A DNA stretch of 64,000 bases from Bradyrhizobium campsiandrae (GTDB taxonomy: Bacteria > Pseudomonadota > Alphaproteobacteria > Rhizobiales > Xanthobacteraceae), in contig NZ_JAANIH010000010.1 in NCBI RefSeq assembly GCF_014529705.1, forward strand, positions 62,001 to 126,000. Reading direction: 5' to 3'. Below are positions 1-9,135 of the stretch, in pieces. The position numbers were made by a program, and so were the translations under genes. How positions within the stretch are numbered: the first letter of the stretch is position 1; each line of letters opens with the position of its first letter. Under the pieces are notes generated by a model. It searched no databases, had not been told where the DNA came from, and saw nothing but the letters and a program-made list of their open reading frames with translations.

Positions 1-1
1 A

Positions 2-601
2 GCCGAGCTGCGCGCCGCGCACCGGGATTCGGCCGGCGTCGACTGCGTTCTCGACTCCATCGCCGCAGAGCGCCTGGCGGAGACCGCCGATGCCGACACC
101 CACATCGAGCTCGACCTATCCATGACGTCATGGGCGACGATCTTCCAGGACATCGTGCGGCGATCGCCAACGCTCGGGGAAATTGTCGTGACGTCGGCGT
201 TCACCTGCTCGCGGATGCGTCCGGACGGATTCGGCGGCATGGCCACCCTCATCACCGCCGACGCGATCCGATCCTGCGCTACCGACGAGATGATCGCGCA
301 ATTCCGCGACGAAGCTGCCGCGGCGGCCGCGCCGCCCAGCCATGTGCTCCTGCGTTTCGACGAAGCCGAAGTGCGCACGATGATCGGCGAGATCATCGCC
401 TTTGACGGTGCGCTGACGCGCCTGTCGCCGGATGCGGTGAGCGACGACGACATCCACGCCGCGAGCCTCGCCGCCGTGGCCGCCACGGATCTCGCGGAGG
501 AACGAGGCTCGGCGCTCTTCAAGGCCGCGCTCGGCGCGATCGGCAATGCCGAGCGGCGTCTCGCGGAGGAGCAAAAAGAAGGGAGGAAAGAAGAGGAATG
601 A
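2..601 (+). CDS. Unknown protein, 5' end outside the window
   Basis: The reading frame is open from base 2 to the stop at 599-601, and codons upstream of the ATG at 122 (reading AELRAAHRDSAG...) continue the same protein. The true start therefore probably lies left of the window. The visible part is about 199 residues, acidic, with a helical Ala/Glu-rich C-terminus ending in a Lys/Glu tail. No motif points to a function. It lies on the same strand as, and about 175 bases before, the DUF1419 gene, at the head of the plasmid housekeeping block. If the ATG at 122 were used the product would be 159 residues. Confidence 0.6.
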   Translation, partial: AELRAAHRDSAGVDCVLDSIAAERLAETADADTHIELDLSMTSWATIFQDIVRRSPTLGEIVVTSAFTCSRMRPDGFGGMATLITADAIRSCATDEMIAQFRDEAAAAAAPPSHVLLRFDEAEVRTMIGEIIAFDGALTRLSPDAVSDDDIHAASLAAVAATDLAEERGSALFKAALGAIGNAERRLAEEQKEGRKEEE

Positions 602-775
602 AGGCGCGATGCCGCATGCCCGGCCGGCGCGTCAAGGGAGGCTTCGCCCGCGTGCCGCGGCCCTTGACCCGCCGGACCGGAGAGGCGGCCCGCGGAAAGG
701 CGTGATGAAGGGCTGAAATGATGAGGGATCAGGCGATCGCTCGCGCTTCGGCCCGCAAGGCTGAAAGGAGCCGCC

Positions 776-1381
776 ATGCACGCCGTCCCGACAATCCGCA
801 AGGTCTTCCAGGGCGTCGCCACGCGCCGTGAGATGTACCGCATGTTCAATCGCCATCGCGGTGATCCCGCATACAGCGCAGGCGACTGCGCGCAGCTCTT
901 CGCCGGAGAGTGGTTCGAGATCGCCGAGGCCGAGCATGATTACATGCTCGAGATCCTGCCGCCGCTGTTCATGCGCGGCGATCTGTTCGCGCTGCGCGAG
1001 TTCATGACGGACAGCGTGACCAGCATCTTCTTCGCACTCGTCATCGACGGTCGCCAGCGCTGGTTTCACGGCTATTGCGACCTCTCCGATCGCGCGTCGC
1101 CCGATCGGATGAAGGCCGCGATCATCGAGCGCGAGTCGCGGCCGGTCCGCGCCATGACGCGCGAGGAGCGGCTCGAGCACATCTGGTCGAGCACGCATGA
1201 CGACTATCGCGGCTATGCCGGCGAACGCTGGCCCGCCTCCATGCGCGGCCGCCGCACGGTGCTCGTCTATGCCGGCGGGCACGGCACCGTGCTGAAGCTC
1301 CTCGACGAACTCAGCGACGCCGAGATCGCGGCGAAGCTGCCGGTTCAGCTCCGGCATCTGCCCGAGACGATCGCGGCCTAG
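776..1381 (+). CDS. DUF1419 domain protein
   Basis: A 201-residue soluble protein. The N-terminal stretch (RKVFQGVATRREMYRMFNRH), the middle EWFEIAEAEHDYMLEILPPLF and the following SVTSIFFALVIDGR...YCDLSD match my recollection of the DUF1419 family, which is common on rhizobial plasmids and has no assigned biochemical role. A GAAAGGAG ribosome site precedes the ATG. A strong hairpin (1411-1431) separates it from the methylase-helicase gene. Family assignment is from memory of conserved motifs, not from a search. Confidence 0.8.
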   Translation: MHAVPTIRKVFQGVATRREMYRMFNRHRGDPAYSAGDCAQLFAGEWFEIAEAEHDYMLEILPPLFMRGDLFALREFMTDSVTSIFFALVIDGRQRWFHGYCDLSDRASPDRMKAAIIERESRPVRAMTREERLEHIWSSTHDDYRGYAGERWPASMRGRRTVLVYAGGHGTVLKLLDELSDAEIAAKLPVQLRHLPETIAA

Positions 1382-1410
1382 CCCCGCGCCGTCCTCTTCG
1401 ACCTGCGAAC

Positions 1411-1431
1411 AGCCCGGCCGCATGCCGGGCT
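1411..1431 (+). terminator. Hairpin after the DUF1419 gene
   Basis: An 8-bp perfect stem (AGCCCGGC / GCCGGGCT) with a five-base loop lies 30 bases past the stop codon and is followed by a modestly T-rich stretch. It could act as a weak terminator or attenuator between neighbouring plus-strand genes. Confidence 0.5.
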
Positions 1432-1550
1432 TCGCATTTCCGCAGCCGGCCGATCGCGCCGGCTCTCCCGTCAATCCCGCAACGCCGTGCCGTCCGCCGC
1501 CCTCCGCGGCGGCGGCGCGGTCGCGCGCGCCCAGCAGAAGGACTTTCCCA

Positions 1551-4500
1551 ATGGCGCAGGACGACCCTTTCACCCTCGACCTCTTCGGAAACACGGCGCT
1601 TTCGTCGGGCCTCGGCCTCGGCGTCACCGCCTTCGCTGCCGACATCACCGGCGATGACGATCCCGACGATGATCCGCCGCCGCCGCCGTCCCCCGCGGCG
1701 CCGGCGGCCGCATCGGCGCGGCCCGCTCGACCCGGTTCACGCAAGCGGGGCGCCAATTTTCATCTCGCCGGCGACCGCGGCCTGGCCAGGGGCTGGAAGC
1801 AGCGCGCCCGCGACAGCATCGCGGCCGTGCGGCTCGCTGCAGAGATCGAGGCCGATGAACGGCCCGCTACGCGCGACGAGCAGGAACGGCTGATACGCTT
1901 CACTGGCTTCGGCGCCTCTGAGCTCGCCAATGGCGTCTTCCGCCGCCCGGGCGAGACCGGCTTCACGAAAGGCTGGGACGAGATCGGCGCCGAGTTGCAG
2001 GACGCCGTCGACGATGCCGATTACGCCTCGCTGGCGCGCTGCACGCAATACGCCCATTTCACTCCCGAGTTCATCGTCCGCGCCATCTGGGCGGGCGTGC
2101 AGCGGCTCGGCTGGCGCGGCGGCCGCGTGCTCGAGCCCGGCATCGGCAACGGCCTGTTTCCCGCGCTCATGCCGGAGGCGCTGCGCGACGTTAGCCATGT
2201 CACCGGCGTCGAGCTCGATCCCGTCACGGCGCGCATCGCCCGGCTCCTGCAGCCGCGCGCTCGCATCGTCACCGGCGACTTCACGCGCACGGAGCTGCCG
2301 CCGCGGTTCGATCTTGTCATCGGCAACCCGCCCTTCTCCGATCGAACCGTGCGCTCGGATCGCGCGCTACGCTCGCTCGGCCTGCGACTCCACGATTACT
2401 TCATCGTCAAGGCGATCCGGCTGCTGAAGCCGGGCGCTCTCGCAGCCTTCGTCACGTCGCATGGCACGATGGACAAGGCCGATGCCGGCGCGCGCGACGA
2501 GATCGCGAAGCACGCCGATCTCGTCGGTGCGGTCCGGCTGCCCGAAGGCAGCTTCCGCGCCGACGCAGGCACCGACGTCGTGGTCGACATCCTGTTCTTT
2601 CGCCGGCGCAAGCATGGCGAAGCCGAAGGCGACCTGTCCTGGCTCGATCTCGAGGAGGTGCGCGACGCGACTGCGGACGAGGGCGCCATTCGCGTCAATC
2701 GCTGGTTCGCCAGCCATCCCGACATGGTGCTCGGCGCACATGCGCTGACCTCCGGCCCCTTCGGCGAGACCTACACCTGTATGCCGAATGAAGGCGACGA
2801 CCTCGCGACCGCGCTCCCCGCCGCGGTCGCTCGCCTTCCCGCCGCTCTCTATGACGGCGAGCCGGAGCCGATCGACTTCGAGGCGGAAGACGAGGTGTCG
2901 TCCACGCAGACGACAGGCGCTACGGGTCTTACGGCGCGGGAGGGAAGCTACCTCCTCGATAATCGGCACGGCCTGATGCAGGTCCTCGACGGCGGTCCCG
3001 TCGCCGTCGCGGTGCGCAAGGGCCGCAGCGCCGAGGGCGTTCCGGAAAAGCACGTCCGCATCATCAGCAAGCTGATCCTGATCCGCGAGGCCGTGCGAGA
3101 GGTTCTGAAGTGCCAGGAGCTCGACCGGCCGTGGAGGGACGCGCAGGTCAGGCTGCGGATCGCCTGGTCGAATTTCGTGCGCAGCTTCGGCCCGATCAAC
3201 GCGACCGTCGTCTCCACGACGGAGGACCCGGAAACGGGCGAGGTCCGCGAGACGCATCGCCGTCCCAATCTGCAGCCCTTTCTCGACGATCCCGATTGTT
3301 GGCTCGTGGCGTCGATCGAGGACTACGACCTCGAATCCGATACGGCGCGGCCGGGCCCGATCTTCACCGAGCGCGTGATCGCGCCGCCGGCGCCGCCCGT
3401 CATCACCAGCGCGGTCGATGCGCTGGCCGTCGTGCTCAACGAGCGCGGCCATGTCGATCCCGACCATATCGCGGAGCTGCTGCATCGCGATGTCGAGGAC
3501 GTGATTGCCGAGCTCGGCAGCGCCATCTTCCGCGATCCGTCGGACGGCTCCTGGCAGAGCGCCGACGCCTATCTCTCCGGCGCGGTCCGCTCGAAGCTCG
3601 TCGCGGCCGAGGCCGCGGCGGCTCTCGATCCGGCCTATGAGCGCAATGTCGCGGCGCTGCGCGATGTGCAGCCTGCCGATCTTCGGCCCTCGGACATCAC
3701 GGCGCGGCTCGGCGCGCCGTGGATTCCGGCCGACGACATCATGGCCTTCGTCAAGGAGACGATGGGCGCGGACATCAAGATCCACCACACGCCGGAACTG
3801 GCGTCGTGGACGGTCGAGGCCCGCCAGCTCGGCTGGATCGCCGCCGGCACGTCGGAATGGGGCACCGACCGGCGGCACGCCGGCCAGCTTCTCTCCGACG
3901 CGCTCAATTCGTCCGTGCCGCAGATCTTCGACACGATCAGAGACGGCGACAGCGAGCGCCGCGTCCTCAACGTCGTCGACACCGAGGCGGCGAAGGAGAA
4001 GCTTCAGAAGATCAAGACCGCGTTCCAGACCTGGATCTGGAGCGATCCGGATCGCACGGATCGGCTGGCGCGGGTCTATAATGATCGCTTCAACAACATT
4101 GTGCCGCGCGCCTTCGACGGCTCGCATCTGAAGCTGCCGGGCGCATCCGGCGCCTTCGTCCTCTACGATCATCAGAAGCGCGGCATCTGGCGCATCATCG
4201 CCGCGGGCGCGACCTACCTCGCCCACGCCGTCGGCGCCGGCAAGACCATGACGATGGCGGCCGCCATCATGGAGCAGCGCCGGCTCGGCCTGATCGCTAA
4301 GGCGATGCTCGTCGTGCCCGGCCATTGCCTGGCGCAGGCCGCGCGCGAATTTCTGGCGCTCTATCCGAACGCCCGCATCCTCGTCGCCGACGAGACCAAC
4401 TTCAGCAAGGATAAGCGCGCCAGATTCTTGTCGCGGGCGGCGACCGCGACCTGGGACGCGATCATCATCACGCACTCGGCCTTTCGCTTCATCGGCGTGC

Positions 4501-6650
4501 CGTCGGCTTTCGAGCAGCAGATGATCCAGGACGAGCTGGAGCTCTACGAGACACTGCTGACCAAGGTCGAGAGCGATGACCGCGTCTCGCGCAAGCGTCT
4601 CGAGCGGCTGAAGGAGGGGTTGAAGGAGCGCCTGGAGTCGCTCGCCACGCGCAAGGACGATCTCCTCACCATCTCGGAGATCGGCGTCGACCAGATCATC
4701 GTCGACGAGGCGCAGGAATTCCGCAAGCTGTCCTTCGCCACGAATATGTCGACGCTGAAGGGCGTCGATCCCAACGGCTCGCAGCGCGCCTGGGACCTCT
4801 ATGTGAAGTCCCGCTTCATCGAGACGAAAAATCCCGGCCGCGCGCTTGTGCTTGCGTCGGGCACGCCGATCACGAACACGCTCGGCGAAATGTATTCGGT
4901 GCAGCGCTATCTCGGCTACGCCGCCCTCCGCGAGCGCGGCTTGCACGAGTTCGACGCCTGGGCCTCGACCTTCGGCGACGTCTCGACCGAGCTCGAGCTT
5001 CAGCCCTCCGGTAGATATAAGCCGGTCACGCGCTTCGCGACTTTCGTCAACGTCCCCGAGCTGATCGCCATGTTCCGGTCCTTCGCCGACGTGGTGATGC
5101 CGGAGGACCTGCGCCGTTACGTGAAGATTCCGGCGATCTCGACCGGCAAGCGCCAGATCGTGACGGCGAAGCCGACGCCGGCGTTCAAGCGCTACCAGCT
5201 CCAGCTCGATGCGCGCATCAAGGCGATCGAGATGCGCGACCGTCCGCCGGAGCCGGGCGACGACATCTTGCTCTCCGTCATCACCGACGGCCGCCATGCC
5301 GCGATCGACCTTCGCCTGGTCGACCCGGACAACGACGACGAGGCGGACAACAAGCTGAACCTGATGATCGGCAACGCGCTGCGCATCTGGCACGAAACGG
5401 CCGCTGACGCCTACGTGCGTGCCGACGGCAAGCCCTATGAGCTGCCCGGCGCCGCGCAGATGATCTTCGCCGATCTCGGGACGATCTCCGTGGAGAAGAG
5501 TCGCGGATTCTCGGCCTATCGCTGGATCAGGGACGAGCTCGTCCGCATGGGCGTGCCGCCAGGCGAAATCGCCTTCATGCAGGACTACAAGAAGTCGGAG
5601 GCGAAGCAGCGCCTGTTCGGCGACGTGCGCGCCGGCAAGGTCCGCTTCCTGATCGGCTCCTCCGACACGATGGGCACCGGCGTCAACGCGCAGCTCCGCC
5701 TGAAGGCACTGCATCACCTCGACGTGCCCTGGCTCCCCTCGCAGATCGCCCAGCGCGAGGGGCGGATCGAGCGCCAGGGCAATCAGCACGACGTCATCGA
5801 CATCTTCGCCTATGCGACCGAAGGCTCACTCGATGCCACGATGTGGCAGAACAATGAGCGCAAGGCCCGCTTCATCGCGGCCGCGCTGTCGGGCGACACC
5901 TCGATCCGCCGTCTGGAGGACCTCGGCGAAGGCCAGGCCAACCAGTTCGCGATGGCGAAGGCGATCGCATCGGGCGACCAGCGTCTGATGCTCAAGGCCG
6001 GACTCGAAGCCGACATCGCGCGGCTCGAACGGCTCCGCGCCGCCCACATCGACGACCAGCATGCGGTGCGCCGCCAGCTCCGCGACGCCGAGCGTGACAT
6101 CGAGTTCTGCATGCGGCGCATCGCCGAGATCGGCGAGGATATTGAGCGCCTCACACCGACGAGCGGCGAGGCCTTCGCGGCGATAATCGCCGGCAAGCGC
6201 CATGTCGAGCGCAAGGAGGCCGGCCGCGCGCTGATGAAGGAAATCCTGACCCTCGTCCAGCTTCAGCAGGAGGGCGAGAGCATCATCGCATCGATCGGCG
6301 GCTTCGATCTCGAATATTCCGGCGAGCGCTTCGGCCGCGACGGCTATCGCTACGGCACCATGCTGCTCCGCACCGGATCGGAATACGAGATCGAGCTTCC
6401 GGTCACGGTGACGCCGCTCGGCGCGATCTCGCGTCTCGAGCATGCGCTCGACGATTTTGAAGGTGAACGCGAGCGCTACCGCCAGCGCCTCGCCGACGCC
6501 CGCCGCAGGCTCGCCTCTTACCAGTCGCGCGACAACGGCAATTTCGCCTTCGCCGTTGAGCTGGCAGAAAAGCGCCGGCAATTGGCGGAGGTGGAGGAAG
6601 CCCTGGCGAGCGATGTTGAGGGAGGCCGCGAACAGGCCGCCGCGGCATGA
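1551..6650 (+). CDS. Giant DNA methylase-helicase fusion
   Basis: About 1,699 residues. The start is taken at ATG 1551 (MAQDDPFTLDLFGN) because AGAAGGAC lies just upstream; the frame is open further upstream but has a non-protein-like composition. An N-terminal adenine-methyltransferase module shows the SAM motif VLEPGIGNG (about residue 193) and the catalytic motif NPPF (about 259). A SNF2/DEAD-type helicase follows: Walker A GAGKT near 891, DEAQ box (VDEAQEF) near 1053, and a C-terminal helicase lobe with QREGRIERQGN near 1400. A helical, charged tail ends the protein. Such proteins are widespread on alphaproteobacterial plasmids and may methylate and remodel incoming plasmid DNA. No separate nuclease gene is nearby, so a classical restriction system is not supported. 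Confidence 0.85.
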   Translation: MAQDDPFTLDLFGNTALSSGLGLGVTAFAADITGDDDPDDDPPPPPSPAAPAAASARPARPGSRKRGANFHLAGDRGLARGWKQRARDSIAAVRLAAEIEADERPATRDEQERLIRFTGFGASELANGVFRRPGETGFTKGWDEIGAELQDAVDDADYASLARCTQYAHFTPEFIVRAIWAGVQRLGWRGGRVLEPGIGNGLFPALMPEALRDVSHVTGVELDPVTARIARLLQPRARIVTGDFTRTELPPRFDLVIGNPPFSDRTVRSDRALRSLGLRLHDYFIVKAIRLLKPGALAAFVTSHGTMDKADAGARDEIAKHADLVGAVRLPEGSFRADAGTDVVVDILFFRRRKHGEAEGDLSWLDLEEVRDATADEGAIRVNRWFASHPDMVLGAHALTSGPFGETYTCMPNEGDDLATALPAAVARLPAALYDGEPEPIDFEAEDEVSSTQTTGATGLTAREGSYLLDNRHGLMQVLDGGPVAVAVRKGRSAEGVPEKHVRIISKLILIREAVREVLKCQELDRPWRDAQVRLRIAWSNFVRSFGPINATVVSTTEDPETGEVRETHRRPNLQPFLDDPDCWLVASIEDYDLESDTARPGPIFTERVIAPPAPPVITSAVDALAVVLNERGHVDPDHIAELLHRDVEDVIAELGSAIFRDPSDGSWQSADAYLSGAVRSKLVAAEAAAALDPAYERNVAALRDVQPADLRPSDITARLGAPWIPADDIMAFVKETMGADIKIHHTPELASWTVEARQLGWIAAGTSEWGTDRRHAGQLLSDALNSSVPQIFDTIRDGDSERRVLNVVDTEAAKEKLQKIKTAFQTWIWSDPDRTDRLARVYNDRFNNIVPRAFDGSHLKLPGASGAFVLYDHQKRGIWRIIAAGATYLAHAVGAGKTMTMAAAIMEQRRLGLIAKAMLVVPGHCLAQAAREFLALYPNARILVADETNFSKDKRARFLSRAATATWDAIIITHSAFRFIGVPSAFEQQMIQDELELYETLLTKVESDDRVSRKRLERLKEGLKERLESLATRKDDLLTISEIGVDQIIVDEAQEFRKLSFATNMSTLKGVDPNGSQRAWDLYVKSRFIETKNPGRALVLASGTPITNTLGEMYSVQRYLGYAALRERGLHEFDAWASTFGDVSTELELQPSGRYKPVTRFATFVNVPELIAMFRSFADVVMPEDLRRYVKIPAISTGKRQIVTAKPTPAFKRYQLQLDARIKAIEMRDRPPEPGDDILLSVITDGRHAAIDLRLVDPDNDDEADNKLNLMIGNALRIWHETAADAYVRADGKPYELPGAAQMIFADLGTISVEKSRGFSAYRWIRDELVRMGVPPGEIAFMQDYKKSEAKQRLFGDVRAGKVRFLIGSSDTMGTGVNAQLRLKALHHLDVPWLPSQIAQREGRIERQGNQHDVIDIFAYATEGSLDATMWQNNERKARFIAAALSGDTSIRRLEDLGEGQANQFAMAKAIASGDQRLMLKAGLEADIARLERLRAAHIDDQHAVRRQLRDAERDIEFCMRRIAEIGEDIERLTPTSGEAFAAIIAGKRHVERKEAGRALMKEILTLVQLQQEGESIIASIGGFDLEYSGERFGRDGYRYGTMLLRTGSEYEIELPVTVTPLGAISRLEHALDDFEGERERYRQRLADARRRLASYQSRDNGNFAFAVELAEKRRQLAEVEEALASDVEGGREQAAAA

Positions 6651-6900
6651 AGATGAAAAGGTGATGAGAAAGGCCCGCTCGCAGATCGGCCAGGCCGGCA
6701 ACGCTTGAGCTCAACCGCCGCCTGCGCGAGCCCGGCCCGTCGTCCTTCGCAGGGCTGTTAGCCCCGCTCGTCCGGCCGGGCAGGGCTGCTCGGCCGCAGT
6801 TGTGCCGGCCCGACCGCTCCGCGGGCCGGGGGGTGTCTTCGGAAAGAAGACGAGGAAGGGCCGCGAGGCGCGGTCCGCCAACCCCGAAAAGGAGCATCCC
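6651..6900 (+). other. GC-rich leader before the ParB-like gene
   Basis: A 250-base gene-free stretch. It contains GC-rich inverted repeats and a 27-base segment (6748-6774) that recurs with few changes at 10653-10678 in the leader of another gene. AAAAGGAG lies just before the ATG at 6901. No ORF with protein-like composition is seen. Confidence 0.4.
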
Positions 6901-8574
6901 ATGTATCTCTTGAAAGTCGATCCGCGCGCGCTCGTCGAGAATCCCGACCATTCGCGCCAGACCAAGTCGACGCCGCAGGCCGACGCGCTGTTGCTGGCCT
7001 CGATCAAGGCCGTCGGCATCGTGCAGCCGCCCGTCGTGTCGCAGCAGGCCGATGGCGGCAACGGCTTCCTCATCAACGCCGGCCGGCGCCGCGTGCGCCT
7101 CGCCATCGCCGCGGGCCTCGAGGAAATCGACGTGCTCGTCGATGACGCCGCGAACGACAACGGCGCCATGCGCTCCTTTGTCGAGAACATCGCGCGCGAG
7201 CCGCTGAACCCGGTCGATCAGTGGCGCGCGATCGAACGCCTTGTTGCGCTCGGCTGGACGGAAGAGGCGATCGGCGTCGCCCTCACGCTGCCGGTGCGGC
7301 AGGTCAGGAAGCTCCGCCTGCTCGCGAATGTGCTGCCGGCGATGCTCGATCATATGGCCAAGGGCGACATGCCCGACGAGCGTCAGCTCCGCACGATCGC
7401 GGCGGCCTCGCCCGACGAGCAGAAGGAAGTCTGGAAGAAACACAAGCCGTTCAAGGCCGATCCGCAGGTGTCGTGGTGGAGCGTCGCGCAGGCGCTGACC
7501 AAGGCCCGCATGTACGCACGTCATGCGAGCTTCGGCGACGACCTCGCCCAGGCCTACGGCATCCAGTGGGTCGAGGACCTGTTCGCGCCGGCCGATGAGG
7601 ATAGCCGCTACACGACGGACGTCGAGGCCTTCCTCGGCGCGCAGCAGGAGTGGATGGCGGCGAACCTGCCGAAGAAGGGCATCATCGCCGAGGCGACGAA
7701 CTATGGCGAGGTGAAGCTGCCGCCGAAGGCCGAGCGCGTCTATGGCAAGCCGTCGAAGAGCGATTGCACGGCCATGTATCTCGACCGCGACGGCCGCGTG
7801 CAGACGGTGCATTACCGCATGCCCACGGCGAAGAAGCCGAAGGGCAAGGGCGCGTCCGCCGGCACTGATGCGGCGGATGAGACCGGCGCGATCTCGAAGC
7901 CGCGTCCGGACGTGACGCGCAAGGGCGTCGAGATGATCGGCGACTTCCGCACCGACGCGCTGCATGAGGCGCTCGCCCGTGCGCCGATCGAGGACGATGC
8001 GCTGATGGCGCTGCTGATCCTCGCCTTCGCCGGTCAGAACGTCTCCGTCGCGTCCGCCAGCGCCGGGACCTATTACGGCAATCGCCGGATCGCTCGCCAT
8101 GCGGTGAACCTGTTCGATCAGGAAGGTCAGCTCGTGCTCGACAACGACGCGCTCCGCGTCGCGGCACGGTCGATCCTCGCCGAGGTGCTGTCGTGCCGGG
8201 AGAACCGTACCGACAGCGGCATCGTCGCGCGCGTCGCCGGCGATGTCGTCGGCGCCGACAACTTCCTGCCGAATATGGGCAGTGACGACTTCCTGTCGTG
8301 TCTGTCGCGCGTCGCGCTGGAGGGCTCGTGCAAGGATACGCCGGTCCTGCCGCGCCAGAAGGTGAAGGACACGCGGGCCGCCCTGGTCGAGCACTTCAAG
8401 GAGGGCCGCTTCGTCCATCCGGCCGCGTTGTTCGCCCCGGACAGGACCGCGCTCCTGAGCTGGATCGCGTCGAACGCCGTCGCCGAAGACGACGAGTCCG
8501 ACGAGCCGATCGAAGACAGCGAGGATGGCGGCGAAGCCGCTGACGACGAGGCCTTCCGCGAAGCCGCGGAATAG
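6901..8574 (+). CDS. ParB/RepB-family nuclease-like protein
   Basis: 557 residues. The N-terminal 110 residues form a ParB/Srx-type domain: NPDHSRQ..., a GIVQPPVVS strand and the INAGRRRVRLAIAAGL segment, which corresponds to the usual GHRR box. A helix-turn-helix-rich centre follows (PLNPVDQWRAIERLVALGWTEEAIGVALTLPVRQVRKL). The C-terminal half is unlike partition ParB, contains a Lys-rich linker and ends in an acidic tail. It is not next to a parA gene, and the true partition ParB of this replicon is RepB further right. It is better seen as an accessory ParB-like DNA-binding or CTPase protein than as the partition factor. A good AAAAGGAG site precedes the ATG. Confidence 0.8.
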   Translation: MYLLKVDPRALVENPDHSRQTKSTPQADALLLASIKAVGIVQPPVVSQQADGGNGFLINAGRRRVRLAIAAGLEEIDVLVDDAANDNGAMRSFVENIAREPLNPVDQWRAIERLVALGWTEEAIGVALTLPVRQVRKLRLLANVLPAMLDHMAKGDMPDERQLRTIAAASPDEQKEVWKKHKPFKADPQVSWWSVAQALTKARMYARHASFGDDLAQAYGIQWVEDLFAPADEDSRYTTDVEAFLGAQQEWMAANLPKKGIIAEATNYGEVKLPPKAERVYGKPSKSDCTAMYLDRDGRVQTVHYRMPTAKKPKGKGASAGTDAADETGAISKPRPDVTRKGVEMIGDFRTDALHEALARAPIEDDALMALLILAFAGQNVSVASASAGTYYGNRRIARHAVNLFDQEGQLVLDNDALRVAARSILAEVLSCRENRTDSGIVARVAGDVVGADNFLPNMGSDDFLSCLSRVALEGSCKDTPVLPRQKVKDTRAALVEHFKEGRFVHPAALFAPDRTALLSWIASNAVAEDDESDEPIEDSEDGGEAADDEAFREAAE

Positions 8575-8605
8575 CGCCGACCTTCTTCTCTCCCGAACGA
8601 CCGCC

Positions 8606-8627
8606 GCCGCCGGCCCATGCCGGCGGC
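8606..8627 (+). terminator. Hairpin after the ParB-like gene
   Basis: A 9-bp perfect GC stem (GCCGCCGGC / GCCGGCGGC) with a CCAT loop, followed by TTCATTT, lies between the stop at 8574 and the next ATG at 8659. It resembles the other intergenic hairpins of this block. Confidence 0.5.
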
Positions 8628-8658
8628 TTCATTTCCACCATCCGCAAAGGAGGACATC

Positions 8659-9135
8659 ATGTCCGCACAGTTGATTTATGACCTCGCGCCGCTTGGCTCG
8701 ATCATTCGCTTCTCCGACGGCGCGCCGCGCCCGCCGGAACGCCATCGCAGGAAGTTCTCCGCCTGGGAGAACAACAACAGCGCTGGTCGCCTCATCCGCA
8801 AGCAGGCCGAGCGCCGGGCCGGCAATACGGTCATCGGCGCAAGCATCACCTTGCATGCAGGCGACTATGGCAGCGCCGGCGTCGTGGTGCTCCGTGTCCA
8901 CCGGACGTTTTCGGTCGACAGCAGTCTGAAGGTCGTCGTCACCGAACGACCGAAGGTCGGTTCGGTCCAGGTGCTCGACCGGCGGGGCGACGACGGCGAG
9001 CTGGTCTATCTCGCCAGCCATCGCGGCGACGCGCAGGAGTGGCTGACGCGGCATGGCTACCCGAACGCTGTGCTGCGCGAGATCTCGGCCGACGAGGTTG
9101 CCGCCGCCGTCGTGGAGGGGAGGACGGCCGCATGA
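8659..9135 (+). CDS. Unknown plasmid protein
   Basis: 158 residues, soluble, no signal peptide or membrane segment. It has a basic N-terminal third (APRPPERHRRKFSAWENNNS, then an RKQAERRAG stretch) and a beta-rich middle. I do not recognise the family with certainty. AAAGGAGG lies 4-11 bases before the ATG at 8659. Its stop codon overlaps the next start (ATGA at 9132-9135), so it is probably translationally coupled to the downstream DUF7007-like gene. Confidence 0.6.
   Translation: MSAQLIYDLAPLGSIIRFSDGAPRPPERHRRKFSAWENNNSAGRLIRKQAERRAGNTVIGASITLHAGDYGSAGVVVLRVHRTFSVDSSLKVVVTERPKVGSVQVLDRRGDDGELVYLASHRGDAQEWLTRHGYPNAVLREISADEVAAAVVEGRTAA

Noticed and set aside
2367..5789. 1,140-codon minus-strand open frame
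   Set aside because: Antisense to the methylase-helicase gene; Arg/His/Asp/Val-rich composition typical of a shadow frame in high-GC DNA.
6403..8418. 671-codon minus-strand open frame
   Set aside because: Antisense to the methylase-helicase end and the ParB-like gene; no motif or ribosome site.
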